Origin: GCA-2733415 sp049614485
Lineage (GTDB): Bacteria; Bacteroidota; Bacteroidia; Flavobacteriales; Flavobacteriaceae
Assembly (NCBI GenBank): GCA_049614485.1
Contig: JBMZDR010000018.1
Location: 1-42,276 of the forward strand
Length of the DNA: 42,276 bases
Direction: 5' to 3'
Shown: piece by piece, positions 1 to 8,464 of the stretch
How the letters are laid out: the number at the start of each line of letters is the position of its first letter
Position numbering within the stretch: position 1 is the first letter of the stretch
The notes under the pieces: generated by a model
Told to the model about the DNA's origin: nothing
The model's database searches: none
Seen by the model: the letters and a program-made list of their open reading frames with translations, nothing else
Position numbers and translations under genes: made by a program

Positions 1-1457
1 CTGCATTTTTAGCTACTACAACAACCAGTTTCGCTCAAGTAGGAGTTGGAACAACTGCTCCTGTTGGCGCACTAGACGTAACTTCTAACACTGGTGGTTT
101 AGTACCTCCAAGAGTTTTATTAAACGATATAAATGATGCCACTACCGTAACAAACCCACAAACAGGACTTGCTCCTGTTGCAGGTACATTTGTATGGAAT
201 ACTGGACCAAACGGAACATCTCCAAATAATGTTGCTGCAGGTTTATATTACTGGGACGGAAGTAGATGGGTTGCTTTTGCAGGATCGCCAGGTGGATTTG
301 ATTGGGCCTTAAAAGGAAATAGTGGAACAAACAATGGTACCGATTTTTTAGGAACAACAGACCCAGAACCACTAGTAGTAAAAGTGAATAGTATTGAACG
401 TATGAGAATGGGAACTTCTGAAACCGTAGTTAATGAAGATGCCCAAAGCTATGATTTTAGAGTTGAAGGAACTGGTGAAACAGAAATGTTTTTTGTAGAT
501 GCAAGTACTAATCATGTACATATTAGAGCAGCATCTCCATTCCCTACAATTGATATGTTTACGTCTGTAGGACCAGCTAATGATTACCCAATAAATGGGT
601 ATGCGTCTGGACAAGGTAACGCAGCCGTTTATGGGCAACACACTGAACTAGCAACAGGTACAAACACGAACGTAGCTGGCGGTTTTGATGGTGGAGGGTT
701 TGGTTTTCCGATCATAGCTACTTATACCATAGGTGTGAGTGCCGCAGGAAATGAACTTGGAGGATTAATTAGCTCAAATGCCACTTCTGGTGACAGATGG
801 GGATTAATTTCACGTAATGATAATGGCTCAGGGAGTATTGGTGCTGAAGCTAGATTAGCTGGTTTTTCAACAGTGCCAAGAGATACTGGGATGCCTAGTG
901 GTGGTGGTAATCAAAGTGATGAATTTTATGGTGGATACTTTACCGGAAATGATAACACTGGTGATTATGCCTATGTTGGTTTAAACTATAGAGGAACAAA
1001 TTATAAAATTACTGGTGCAGGAAGTGTTGCTACAATTGTAAAAGATACTGAAGATAAAGAGCGTATTTTATTTTGCCCAGAAGCGCCTGAAATTTTATTT
1101 GAAGATTATGGTGTTGGGCAATTAAACAATGGTGAGGTAACAATCAATATAGACCCAATTTTTGCAAAAAATATAGTTGTAAATGAAAATCATCCTTTGA
1201 AAGTATTTATCCAATTAGAGGGCGATTGTAAAGGGGTATATGTTACAGAAAAAAGCAAAGACAGTTTTACTGTTAAAGAATTAGGAAATGGAAGCTCTAA
1301 CATACAATTCTCTTGGCATATAGTTGCAAATAGAATAGATGATAAAGATAATTCAGGAAATGTCTATTCTAAACATGAAGGTGTACGTTTCCCTTACGGA
1401 CCTAAAAAACTAGAACCATTAAAATATGGTAAAGCAAAAACAGCTAAGAGAAAATAA
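1..1457 (+). CDS. Secreted fibre-like surface protein, 5'-truncated
   Basis: The reading frame is open from base 3, so the gene starts before the window and about 484 residues are visible. The first visible residues (AFLATTTTSFAQ) look like the end of a Sec signal peptide with cleavage after FAQ, so few residues are missing. A segment around residues 95-130 (NNGTDFLGTTDPEPLVVKVN, followed by IERMRMG) resembles the short beta repeats seen in phage tail-fibre-like and adhesin-like proteins of Bacteroidota. The middle is rich in Gly, Asn and Thr, as in beta-structured extracellular proteins. The C-terminal 130 residues form a distinct, less repetitive domain ending in a basic tail (KAKTAKRK). 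I see no type IX sorting domain and no endosialidase-chaperone active site. Function unknown. The Met at 384 is internal, not the start. Confidence 0.75.
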   Translation, partial: AFLATTTTSFAQVGVGTTAPVGALDVTSNTGGLVPPRVLLNDINDATTVTNPQTGLAPVAGTFVWNTGPNGTSPNNVAAGLYYWDGSRWVAFAGSPGGFDWALKGNSGTNNGTDFLGTTDPEPLVVKVNSIERMRMGTSETVVNEDAQSYDFRVEGTGETEMFFVDASTNHVHIRAASPFPTIDMFTSVGPANDYPINGYASGQGNAAVYGQHTELATGTNTNVAGGFDGGGFGFPIIATYTIGVSAAGNELGGLISSNATSGDRWGLISRNDNGSGSIGAEARLAGFSTVPRDTGMPSGGGNQSDEFYGGYFTGNDNTGDYAYVGLNYRGTNYKITGAGSVATIVKDTEDKERILFCPEAPEILFEDYGVGQLNNGEVTINIDPIFAKNIVVNENHPLKVFIQLEGDCKGVYVTEKSKDSFTVKELGNGSSNIQFSWHIVANRIDDKDNSGNVYSKHEGVRFPYGPKKLEPLKYGKAKTAKRK

Positions 1458-1471
1458 TCATTTCTTTTCTG

Positions 1472-1795
1472 TCATATAAAATTAAAAAACGCCCACCTAG
1501 GGCGTTTTTTTATATACACCAAATTCGCTTCATTACCATAAGCTTCTCTTTCAAAAGAAATATTCCTATATGCTGTACTCCAGTTTTTATATACTACTAA
1601 CCTTATTAGAAACTCAATGACATACAAGGCGTAAAAAAACACAATAAATAACTCCTTTTGCTGTGCTAGGTGAATTTGCTCATGATTAAGCAAAATAGCA
1701 TTATTTTTTTGACATGCTTCTTTTAAAAATATAAACGGATATAATGTCAAACCACTATACCCTTCAGGAATAATTTGTTTACAAATTAAAATCAT
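1472..1795 (-). CDS. Small protein with HExxH-like motif (putative metallopeptidase-like)
   Basis: About 107 residues. A motif NHEQIHLAQQKEL near residue 40 resembles the zinc-binding HExxH helix. It is followed by a hydrophobic, probably membrane-associated helix (FIVFFYALYVIEFLIRLVVY) and then by a conserved-looking FEREAYGNEAN stretch that could supply a third acidic ligand. This layout recalls tiny M56/M48-like membrane proteins of flavobacteria, but I infer this from motif shape only. The reading frame extends back to a TTG at 1801; the ATG at 1795 is the better start. The final residues are encoded inside the terminator hairpin shared with the convergent gene. Confidence 0.6.
   Translation of the reverse strand: MILICKQIIPEGYSGLTLYPFIFLKEACQKNNAILLNHEQIHLAQQKELFIVFFYALYVIEFLIRLVVYKNWSTAYRNISFEREAYGNEANLVYIKKRPRWAFFNFI
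1484..1511. terminator. Bidirectional intrinsic terminator
   Basis: Perfect stem AAAAAACGCCC / GGGCGTTTTTT with a short loop, giving a U-tract in both directions. It follows the plus-strand fibre-like gene and overlaps the last codons of the minus-strand gene 1472-1795. Confidence 0.9.
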
Positions 1796-1831
1796 ATCCA
1801 AATAGAGACAATAATCAAACCAAAATTGCTG

Positions 1832-1839
1832 TATATTTG
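1832..1839 (+). promoter_or_regulatory. Bacteroidota -7 promoter element (TATATTTG)
   Basis: Exact match to TAnnTTTG, only 8 bases before the ATG of the DUF5522 gene, so the transcript would have almost no leader. No convincing -33 TTG is seen at normal spacing. Confidence 0.5.
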
Positions 1840-1847
1840 TTTTTATT

Positions 1848-2021
1848 ATGATTAAACAACGAATTCCATTAGAAGATGGTGATTATTACATCACTCCAGA
1901 AGGCTATAAATGCTTTACAGAACAATACCATTTAAAGAGAGGTTATTGTTGTGAAAGTGGCTGTAGACACTGCCCATATGGATTCAACAAAAAAACTAAC
2001 ACTACTAAAAAGAAGCAGTAA
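1848..2021 (+). CDS. DUF5522-type small Cys-rich protein
   Basis: A 57-residue gene. Near the centre is the sequence YHLKRGYCCESGCRHCPYGF, with four cysteines as CC-x3-C-x2-C, followed by a Lys-rich tail. This is the hallmark of the DUF5522 family, and the cysteine pattern suggests metal binding, probably zinc or an iron-sulfur cluster. N-terminal residues GDYYITPEGYKCFTEQYHLK also match the family pattern. It is complete, with ATG at 1848 and TAA at 2019-2021. It lies upstream of hutU in the same direction, but 177 bases of regulatory-looking DNA separate them. The molecular role is unknown. Confidence 0.8.
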   Translation: MIKQRIPLEDGDYYITPEGYKCFTEQYHLKRGYCCESGCRHCPYGFNKKTNTTKKKQ

Positions 2022-2047
2022 TGGATTTTCAACTACTGAACTATAAA

Positions 2048-2065
2048 GTTGCTATATACAGCAAA
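2048..2065. promoter_or_regulatory. Operator-like dyad A upstream of hutU
   Basis: GTTGCTATATACAGCAAA has arms TTGCT / AGCAA. It closely matches dyad B at 2154-2172, differing by one inserted base and one substitution, so the two may be sites for one regulator. Confidence 0.45.
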
Positions 2066-2082
2066 TATCACAGGGTTGACAT

Positions 2083-2124
2083 CCGTTACCCATAGCTTTC
2101 AATTAACATTTGGTTGACTAACGG
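2083..2124. repeat. Inverted repeat CCGTTA / TAACGG with direct repeat GGTTGAC
   Basis: GGTTGAC occurs at 2074-2080 and again at 2112-2118. CCGTTA (2083-2088) pairs with TAACGG (2119-2124). This lies between the two dyads in the hutU leader. It could be part of a regulator site or a weak RNA stem. Confidence 0.35.
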
Positions 2125-2150
2125 CCTAAACTGGCTATGCAAATTTTACA

Positions 2151-2172
2151 GTTGTTGCATATATACAACAAC
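2151..2172. promoter_or_regulatory. Operator-like dyad B upstream of hutU
   Basis: Inverted repeat GTTGTTG / CAACAAC with an 8-base AT-rich centre, ending 26 bases before the hutU ATG. The core GTTGCATATATACAACAA resembles dyad A about 105 bases upstream. Confidence 0.5.
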
Positions 2173-2198
2173 ACCTTACAATTGAAAAAAAATACACT

Positions 2199-4202
2199 AT
2201 GGAAACTATTACATTTAAACAACATATTAAACAAGGTATACCAAATGAGTTGCCTCCAGTAAAAAAATATGACACCACTATTAATCATGCCCCAAATCGT
2301 AAAGAAATTCTTTCTGATGAAGAAAAGAAATTAGCTCTGCAAAATGCCTTACGTTACTTTAAGCCAGAGCATCATGACGTGCTGGCTAATGAATTTATGG
2401 CTGAATTAAATGATTATGGTCGTATCTACATGTATCGTTTTCGTCCAGATTATGAGATGAAAGCAAGAGCAATAAAAGACTACCCTGGAAAGTGTAAACA
2501 AGCCAAAGCAATCATGTTAATGATTCAAAACAATTTAGATTATGCTGTAGCACAACACCCACATGAGCTTATAACTTATGGTGGTAATGGCGGGGTGTTT
2601 TCAAATTGGGCACAATACTTATTAACAATGCAGTATTTATCAGAAATGACTGATAAGCAAACCTTAGTAATGTATTCAGGGCATCCTATGGGGTTATTTC
2701 CTTCACATAAAGATGCCCCACGGGTTGTAGTTACTAACGGAATGATGATACCTAACTACTCACAGCCAGATGATTGGGAAAAATTTAACGCCTTAGGCGT
2801 GACACAATACGGTCAAATGACCGCAGGAAGCTATATGTATATCGGGCCACAAGGAATTGTTCACGGTACTACAATTACAGTTTTAAACGGGTTCAGGAAA
2901 ATCGGAAAAGAACCGAAAGGGAATTTATTTGTAACTTCAGGTTTAGGCGGCATGTCTGGTGCTCAGCCAAAAGCAGGTAATATTGCAGGTTGCGTTACCG
3001 TATGTGCTGAAGTAAACCCTAAAATCACTCAAGTTCGTTTAGACCAAGGGTGGATTGATGAAAAAATCACTGATTTAGATGAGTTATCTACACGTGTAAA
3101 ACAAGCAAAAACAAACAAAGAAACAGTATCTATTGCCTATTTAGGAAACATTGTGGATGTTTGGGAAAAATTTGATCAAGACAACATTCATATTGACTTA
3201 GGGTCTGATCAAACATCGTTACACAATCCGTGGGCCGGTGGTTATTATCCAGTAGATATTTCCTTTGAAGACGCTAACGAAATGATGGCGAATGACCCAG
3301 AATTATTTAAAGAAAAAGTTCAGGAAACTTTACGCCGTCATGCTAAAGCCATTAACAAACATACCGCAAAAGGAACTTATTTCTTTGATTACGGAAACGC
3401 CTTTTTATTAGAAGCCTCAAGAGCTGGAGCAGATGTTATGTCTGAAACACCAACAATAGGAAGAGAATTTAAATACCCTAGTTACGTACAAGACATTATG
3501 GGACCAATGTGTTTTGATTATGGATTTGGACCTTTCCGTTGGGTATGTGCCTCTGGAAAACCTGAAGATTTAGCAAAAACAGATGCGATTGCTTGTAAAG
3601 TTCTAGAACAATTAAAAAAAGAATCTCCAGAAGAAATCCAACAGCAAATGACGGATAACATCCAATGGATAAAAGGTGCGCAAGAAAATAAATTAGTTGT
3701 AGGGTCACAGGCACGTATTTTATACGCCGATGCTGAAGGACGTATGAAAATAGCTAAAGCATTCAATAAAGCCATTAAAAAAGGCGAGATTGGAACAGTC
3801 GTATTAGGAAGAGACCATCATGACGTTTCAGGAACAGATTCTCCATATAGAGAAACATCAAACATTTATGACGGCTCTCGTTTCACAGCTGATATGGCGA
3901 TACATAACGTTATAGGAGATAGTTTTAGAGGAGCTACTTGGGTCTCAATTCACAATGGCGGCGGCGTTGGTTGGGGAGAAGTTATTAATGGCGGATTTGG
4001 TATGGTTCTTGATGGTAGTAAAGATGCGAAGAGACGTTTAAAATCAATGCTGTTTTGGGATGTTAATAACGGAATAGCTAGGAGAAACTGGGCGAGAAAC
4101 GAAGGTGCTATGTTTGCGATTGAAAGAGCTATGAAATCGGAACCAAGCTTAAAAGTTACCGTGCCAAACTTAGTTGATGATAAACTGCTTTCAAGCTTAT
4201 AG
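2199..4202 (+). CDS. hutU: Urocanate hydratase
   Basis: Second enzyme of histidine degradation. It adds water to urocanate to give 4-imidazolone-5-propionate, using tightly bound NAD+ as an electrophile. At 667 residues it is the longer form, compared with about 555 in proteobacteria. Recognisable family motifs are YGGNGGVFSNWAQY near residue 128, SGHPMGLFPSHKDAPRVVVT, VTSGLGGMSGAQ in the NAD-binding part, and MCFDYGFGPFRWVCASG holding the catalytic-region Cys (about residue 450). The ATG at 2199 gives a normal N-terminus. hutH, hutI and hutG are not in the window, so the rest of the pathway must lie elsewhere. The 177-base leader contains paired dyads that may serve for induction. Confidence 0.97.
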   Translation: METITFKQHIKQGIPNELPPVKKYDTTINHAPNRKEILSDEEKKLALQNALRYFKPEHHDVLANEFMAELNDYGRIYMYRFRPDYEMKARAIKDYPGKCKQAKAIMLMIQNNLDYAVAQHPHELITYGGNGGVFSNWAQYLLTMQYLSEMTDKQTLVMYSGHPMGLFPSHKDAPRVVVTNGMMIPNYSQPDDWEKFNALGVTQYGQMTAGSYMYIGPQGIVHGTTITVLNGFRKIGKEPKGNLFVTSGLGGMSGAQPKAGNIAGCVTVCAEVNPKITQVRLDQGWIDEKITDLDELSTRVKQAKTNKETVSIAYLGNIVDVWEKFDQDNIHIDLGSDQTSLHNPWAGGYYPVDISFEDANEMMANDPELFKEKVQETLRRHAKAINKHTAKGTYFFDYGNAFLLEASRAGADVMSETPTIGREFKYPSYVQDIMGPMCFDYGFGPFRWVCASGKPEDLAKTDAIACKVLEQLKKESPEEIQQQMTDNIQWIKGAQENKLVVGSQARILYADAEGRMKIAKAFNKAIKKGEIGTVVLGRDHHDVSGTDSPYRETSNIYDGSRFTADMAIHNVIGDSFRGATWVSIHNGGGVGWGEVINGGFGMVLDGSKDAKRRLKSMLFWDVNNGIARRNWARNEGAMFAIERAMKSEPSLKVTVPNLVDDKLLSSL

Positions 4203-4249
4203 AAGCAGCTAATTACTGCTTTATTTAATAATTAAAAAAAGCAAAAACT

Positions 4250-4762
4250 ATGAAATCAATAAAACTATTTAGTGTCATATTAATTGCATTACTTATTACA
4301 TCTTGTGCTTCCGTAAGTGTTAGTACTGACTTTGATAAATTAGCACCATTTGATACATACAAAACATTTGCGTTTTACAAGCCTGGTATTGACAAAGTAG
4401 AAATTTCAGATTTAGACAAGAAAAGAATCTTACGTGCTATAGAGAAGGAAATGCTTGCCAAAGGTTTTACAAAATCTGAATCGCCAGACTTATTAGTAAA
4501 CATCAACACGACAACAGAAAAAAATGTTAATGTTTATAATGCCGGAATTGGATACGGATGGGGACCTTGGTATGGAGGCTTTAACAGGCAAGTATCAAGT
4601 TCTACAAACGGTGTGTTATATATTGATCTTATCAACTCTACAGACAAACAGTTGGTTTGGCAAGGTAGAGGTTCTGGTTACCTAACTCATAATGTTGAAA
4701 AGAAAGATGCACGAACTCAAGAGTTTGTGACTAAAATTTTAGAGAAATACCCTCCGAAATAA
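4250..4762 (+). CDS. DUF4136 lipoprotein
   Basis: 170 residues. The N-terminus MKSIKLFSVILIALLITSC is a lipoprotein signal peptide with lipobox LITSC, so the mature protein begins at Cys19 and is probably anchored in the outer or inner membrane. The body (STDFDKLAPFDTYKTFAFY, then LDKKRILRAIEKEMLAKGF) is typical of DUF4136, a Bacteroidota and proteobacterial family of unknown function. It lies 47 bases after hutU with no terminator between them, so read-through is possible, although there is no functional link to histidine use. A strong terminator follows. Confidence 0.9.
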   Translation: MKSIKLFSVILIALLITSCASVSVSTDFDKLAPFDTYKTFAFYKPGIDKVEISDLDKKRILRAIEKEMLAKGFTKSESPDLLVNINTTTEKNVNVYNAGIGYGWGPWYGGFNRQVSSSTNGVLYIDLINSTDKQLVWQGRGSGYLTHNVEKKDARTQEFVTKILEKYPPK

Positions 4763-4778
4763 GTCTGTTTTTATCATA

Positions 4779-4810
4779 AAAAAAAGCCACTCAGTTGAGT
4801 GGCTTTTTTT
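4779..4810. terminator. Bidirectional intrinsic terminator
   Basis: Stem AAAAAAAGCCACTCA / TGAGTGGCTTTTTTT with a 2-base loop. It lies between the convergent DUF4136 gene and the E1 gene and can end transcription from both sides. Confidence 0.93.
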
Positions 4811-4829
4811 ATAATAAATACTTGATATA

Positions 4830-6893
4830 TTAATATGCAAGCAGCGTTTCTATTTTTTCTTTCACCTTCTCTGTAGACGGGATCATTGTTTGTTCCAACA
4901 CAGAATTTAAAGGGATGGCAGGCATGTTTTCACTACCTATTGTCATTACGGGAGCATCTAAATATTTAAAGCATTTTTCTTGAACCAATCCGCTTAAGGC
5001 TCTACCAAAAGAATTATTAGTTGGCTCTTCTGTAACTATTAAACATTTCTTTGTTTTTCTTACAGAAGCTAAAATAGCCTCTTCATCTAACGGGTAAAGT
5101 GTTCGTAAATCTACAATTTCTACGTTTTCTTTTAAATCTTTAGTTGCATTTAAAGCCCAATGCACCCCCATTCCGTAGGTAACTACTGTCATAGTTTCTT
5201 CTTCATCTTGCTGCCATATTTCTTGCACTACCTTTGCTTTTCCTAATGGCAATACATAATCTTCAGCTGGCTCAATAGTTCTTGCAGCGTCTGTTCCCTT
5301 AACTTTTGACCAATACAACCCTTTATGTTCTAAAAACACTACCGGATTCGGATCATGATAAGCCGCTTTAAGCATTCCTTTTAAGTCTGCACCATTACTT
5401 GGATACGCAATTTTAATTCCTCTAATATTTGTTAAAATAGACTCTATAGAAGACGAATGGTAAGGTCCTCCACTTCCGTATGCACCAATCGGAATACGTA
5501 ATATCATTGACACTGGCCATTTACCGTTTGATAAATAACAACTTCTACTCACTTCTGTAAACAATTGATTGATCCCAGGGAAAATATAATCTGCAAATTG
5601 CACCTCAACAATTGGTTTTAATCCTGTAGCAGACATCCCAACTGTTGAACCTACAATAAAAGCTTCTTGAATTGGTGTGTTAAACACACGCTCATCTCCA
5701 AATTTCTGTGCTAATGTTGCCGCTTCCCTGAATACACCTCCTAATCTACCACCAACATCTTGACCGTATAGTAAACATTCTTTATGCTCACGCATAATTT
5801 CTTCAACCGCAAACAAGGCACAATCTACCATAACCACTTCTTCCTTATCGGCAGGTGCTCTTTCACCGGTTTCTTCTGTGATTGGTGTAGGCACAAAATC
5901 GTGGGTAAATAAATCAGACGGCGAAGGTTCTTCTGCTTGTAACGCTTTATCAAAATCTGCTTTTACTAAAGCAATGGCCTCCGCTTCGATTGCATCAACT
6001 TCTTTTTGAGTAAACCCAGCGTTTAACAGTTGCTTTTGCAATACTGGGTACGGATCTCGAGAACGTGCCTCTTCCAAATCATCACGATACCACTCCATTC
6101 TTACACCAGATGTATGGTGGTTTAATAACGGAACTTTAGCATGTAACAATACTGGTCTTCGTTCTTCTCTAATTATCTTCAAGGCTTTTTCTACTGCTTG
6201 ATAAGATTCAGTGAAGTTTGCGCCATCAATAGTCATTGCTTCCAAGCCATTGAATCCTTTGGCGTATTCAAAAGCATCCTGAGCTCTTGTTTCTTCTGCA
6301 TTTGCAGAGATATCCCAGCCGTTATCTTGCACCAAATACAAAATTGGCAATTGTTTTAAGGCTGCCATTTGAAAGGCTTCAGAAATTTCTCCTTCAGTTA
6401 CAGAAGCGTCACCAAGACTACACACGGCAACAGGTTTATCTGTTAAACTTTTATCATCAATATCTATATTTTCTTTATACCAAAACCCCATTGCAACACC
6501 AGTAGCCGGAATAGCTTGCATTCCAGTTGCAGAGGATTGGTGTGGTATTTTTGGTTTATCAATATCATTTAAACTAGGGTGACAATAATACGTTCTCCCA
6601 CCAGAAAACGGGTCATCTTTTTTTGCTAACAGCTGCAACATTAAATCATAAGGCTGCATACCAAAAGATAATAACATTGCGTCATCTCTATAATACGGGA
6701 ATGCATAATCTTGTGGCAATAACTGCATTCCTAAGGCTGTTTGAATTGCCTCATGACCTCTAGAAGTGGCGTGTACATATTTTGAAACTAACTTAAAATT
6801 ATCTTCATACAACATAGCCATAGCTTTTGCTGTACATAAGTTTGCATATCCTTTTTGTAGCACTTCTTTTGTAAGTTGTAAATCCTTTACCAT
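4830..6893 (-). CDS. 2-oxoacid dehydrogenase E1, fused alpha and beta subunits
   Basis: Thiamine-diphosphate decarboxylase component of a 2-oxoacid dehydrogenase complex, most like the branched-chain type. Residues 1 to about 330 are the alpha part, with the ThDP/Mg motif GDAS (161-164) through QDN (189-191). Residues from about 350 are the beta part (LLYGQDVGGRLGGVFREA, then TPIQEAFIVGSTVGMS with the conserved Glu, then the transketolase C-terminal domain). Single-chain fusions like this are common in Bacteroidota. The E2 gene lies 104 bases upstream on the same strand, so the two are probably co-transcribed; the E3 gene (lpd) is not present. The natural substrate could be branched-chain 2-oxoacids. 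An aryl substrate such as phenylpyruvate is possible given the paa neighbours, but this is inference. Confidence 0.93.
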   Translation of the reverse strand: MVKDLQLTKEVLQKGYANLCTAKAMAMLYEDNFKLVSKYVHATSRGHEAIQTALGMQLLPQDYAFPYYRDDAMLLSFGMQPYDLMLQLLAKKDDPFSGGRTYYCHPSLNDIDKPKIPHQSSATGMQAIPATGVAMGFWYKENIDIDDKSLTDKPVAVCSLGDASVTEGEISEAFQMAALKQLPILYLVQDNGWDISANAEETRAQDAFEYAKGFNGLEAMTIDGANFTESYQAVEKALKIIREERRPVLLHAKVPLLNHHTSGVRMEWYRDDLEEARSRDPYPVLQKQLLNAGFTQKEVDAIEAEAIALVKADFDKALQAEEPSPSDLFTHDFVPTPITEETGERAPADKEEVVMVDCALFAVEEIMREHKECLLYGQDVGGRLGGVFREAATLAQKFGDERVFNTPIQEAFIVGSTVGMSATGLKPIVEVQFADYIFPGINQLFTEVSRSCYLSNGKWPVSMILRIPIGAYGSGGPYHSSSIESILTNIRGIKIAYPSNGADLKGMLKAAYHDPNPVVFLEHKGLYWSKVKGTDAARTIEPAEDYVLPLGKAKVVQEIWQQDEEETMTVVTYGMGVHWALNATKDLKENVEIVDLRTLYPLDEEAILASVRKTKKCLIVTEEPTNNSFGRALSGLVQEKCFKYLDAPVMTIGSENMPAIPLNSVLEQTMIPSTEKVKEKIETLLAY

Positions 6894-6947
6894 TTTTCCT
6901 GTTTTCCGTTATGTTACTTAACTTCTATATTATATTTATTCAACGAA

Positions 6948-6961
6948 CCTAAAACCTTAGG
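6948..6961. repeat. Small palindrome in the E2-E1 spacer
   Basis: CCTAA-AACC-TTAGG in the 104-base spacer between the E2 and E1 genes. No TAnnTTTG promoter is visible here, which supports one transcript starting before E2. The stem is short and may be chance. Confidence 0.3.
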
Positions 6962-6997
6962 CATTGAAAATTTTGCTTTCTAAAATTATTTTGAATA

Positions 6998-8287
6998 TTA
7001 TATTTTTCTATCAGCACTAAAGGCTTCTAAATAATCACCAACTCTTCTTAAGAAAGATCCTCCTAAATAGCCGTCTACAACTCTATGATCAAAAGACAAT
7101 GACAGATACATCATACTTCTAATGGCAATTTCATCACCTTTATCTGTCGTAATTACCTCTGCACGTTTTTTTATAATTCCTAAAGCAAGAATGGCTACTT
7201 CTGGTTGATTGATTATAGGTGTCCCCATTATACTTCCGAATGTTCCTACATTAGAAATGGTAAAAGTACTCCCTTGAACTTCTTCTGGTTTTAATTTATT
7301 TTCTCTTGCTGCGTTAGCCAAGTGATTGACATCTTTAGCCACACTTACTAAATCTTTACCTTCAGAATTACGAACCACTGGTACAATTAAATTTCCACTT
7401 GGTAAGGCAGTAGCCATACCGATATTTATATCTTTTCTCAAGACAACTTTAGTACCATCAACAGAAGCATTGATACCAGGAAAATCTTGTATTGCTTTAG
7501 TTACAGCCTCTACAAATAGTGGTGTAAATGTTAATCGTTCACCATATTTTTCTTGAAAAGGAATTTTATTCGCGTTTCTCCAAGCTACCATTTCAGTTAC
7601 ATCTGCTTCAACATAAGCCGTTACATGTGGTGACGTTTGTTTTGAGTACACCATATGTCCAGCAATCATCTGACGCATTCTGTCCATTTCCTCTACCACA
7701 TCATGTCCTTCTGTATATTTTATTGGTGGTGGGTTAAAATTAAATGTATTCGCCTTTGCGCTTTCTTGCACTTGTGGACGACTTGGCAATGCATATTTTC
7801 TATTACTGATGTAATTCATCACATCACTTTTTCTAATACGTCCTTCAGTACCTGTACCTATAATACTTTGTACCTCTTCAATAGTTAAGCCTTCTTTCTG
7901 AGCAATACTGACTACTAGTGGTGATAAAAACGCGTCTGGATCTTGCGAGCCTAACTTAAATTCTGACGTTTTTGACTTAACAGCTTTTGATGTTTTCTGT
8001 TTTGACTTATCGGCTTCCTCTTTATGAATAGTTGATTTTACGGCTTCTGAAGTTTCAATAATTGCAATGACAGATCCAATTTCTACAACATCTTGAGCCT
8101 GATATTTAATTTCCTTTATAACTCCGTTACAAGGTGACGGCACTTCTGAATCTACTTTATCTGTAGCTACCTCAACTAGTGTTTCATCTGCTTCTATTGT
8201 TTCTCCTACTTCCTTCAACCAGTTTAATACGGTTGCCTCAGAGATACTCTCCCCCATTTTAGGTAACGTTACTTCTACTAATGTCAT
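6998..8287 (-). CDS. 2-oxoacid dehydrogenase E2 (dihydrolipoamide acyltransferase)
   Basis: 429 residues. It carries acyl groups from E1 on a lipoyl arm and transfers them to CoA. It has an N-terminal lipoyl domain with the lipoylated Lys44 in TDKVDSEV, then a Lys/Ser-rich linker (about 82-112), a peripheral-subunit-binding domain (LSPLVVSIAQKEGL to GRIRKSDVMNYI, about 120-160), and the catalytic acyltransferase domain with active-site His401 and Asp405 in SFDHRVVDG. There is one lipoyl domain, as in branched-chain E2 proteins. It precedes the fused E1 gene in transcription order and is divergent from an Lrp-type regulator, a usual arrangement for branched-chain dehydrogenase operons. Confidence 0.94.
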   Translation of the reverse strand: MTLVEVTLPKMGESISEATVLNWLKEVGETIEADETLVEVATDKVDSEVPSPCNGVIKEIKYQAQDVVEIGSVIAIIETSEAVKSTIHKEEADKSKQKTSKAVKSKTSEFKLGSQDPDAFLSPLVVSIAQKEGLTIEEVQSIIGTGTEGRIRKSDVMNYISNRKYALPSRPQVQESAKANTFNFNPPPIKYTEGHDVVEEMDRMRQMIAGHMVYSKQTSPHVTAYVEADVTEMVAWRNANKIPFQEKYGERLTFTPLFVEAVTKAIQDFPGINASVDGTKVVLRKDINIGMATALPSGNLIVPVVRNSEGKDLVSVAKDVNHLANAARENKLKPEEVQGSTFTISNVGTFGSIMGTPIINQPEVAILALGIIKKRAEVITTDKGDEIAIRSMMYLSLSFDHRVVDGYLGGSFLRRVGDYLEAFSADRKI

Positions 8288-8420
8288 GTATCCTTTTTAA
8301 ATTTTATACAAAAGAATAAAGATACAAAAACAGCAAATTACACTAATAATAAAATCTAAAAACTAAATCAAAAGCAGCATAATATTCTTTAAAATAAACA
8401 TTAAAAATAATTATATTCTT

Positions 8421-8428
8421 TATTTTTG
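8421..8428 (+). promoter_or_regulatory. -7 promoter element (TATTTTTG) for the Lrp-type regulator
   Basis: Exact TAnnTTTG match 36 bases before the ATG at 8465. It overlaps the TTG at 8426, which argues that this TTG is not the translation start. Confidence 0.55.
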
Positions 8429-8464
8429 AAAAAAAATACTTGTTATAATAATAATATTCTACCT

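Noticed and set aside
384..1457. Start of the first gene at the ATG at 384
   Set aside because: The same frame is open to base 3 and shows a signal-peptide end and typical fibre repeats before 384.
2022..2198. Riboswitch in the hutU leader
   Set aside because: The repeats look like protein-binding dyads; no known riboswitch core was recognised.
8426..8464. Extended N-terminus of the Lrp-type regulator from TTG 8426
   Set aside because: The TTG is part of a TAnnTTTG promoter match and the extra residues are not family-like.
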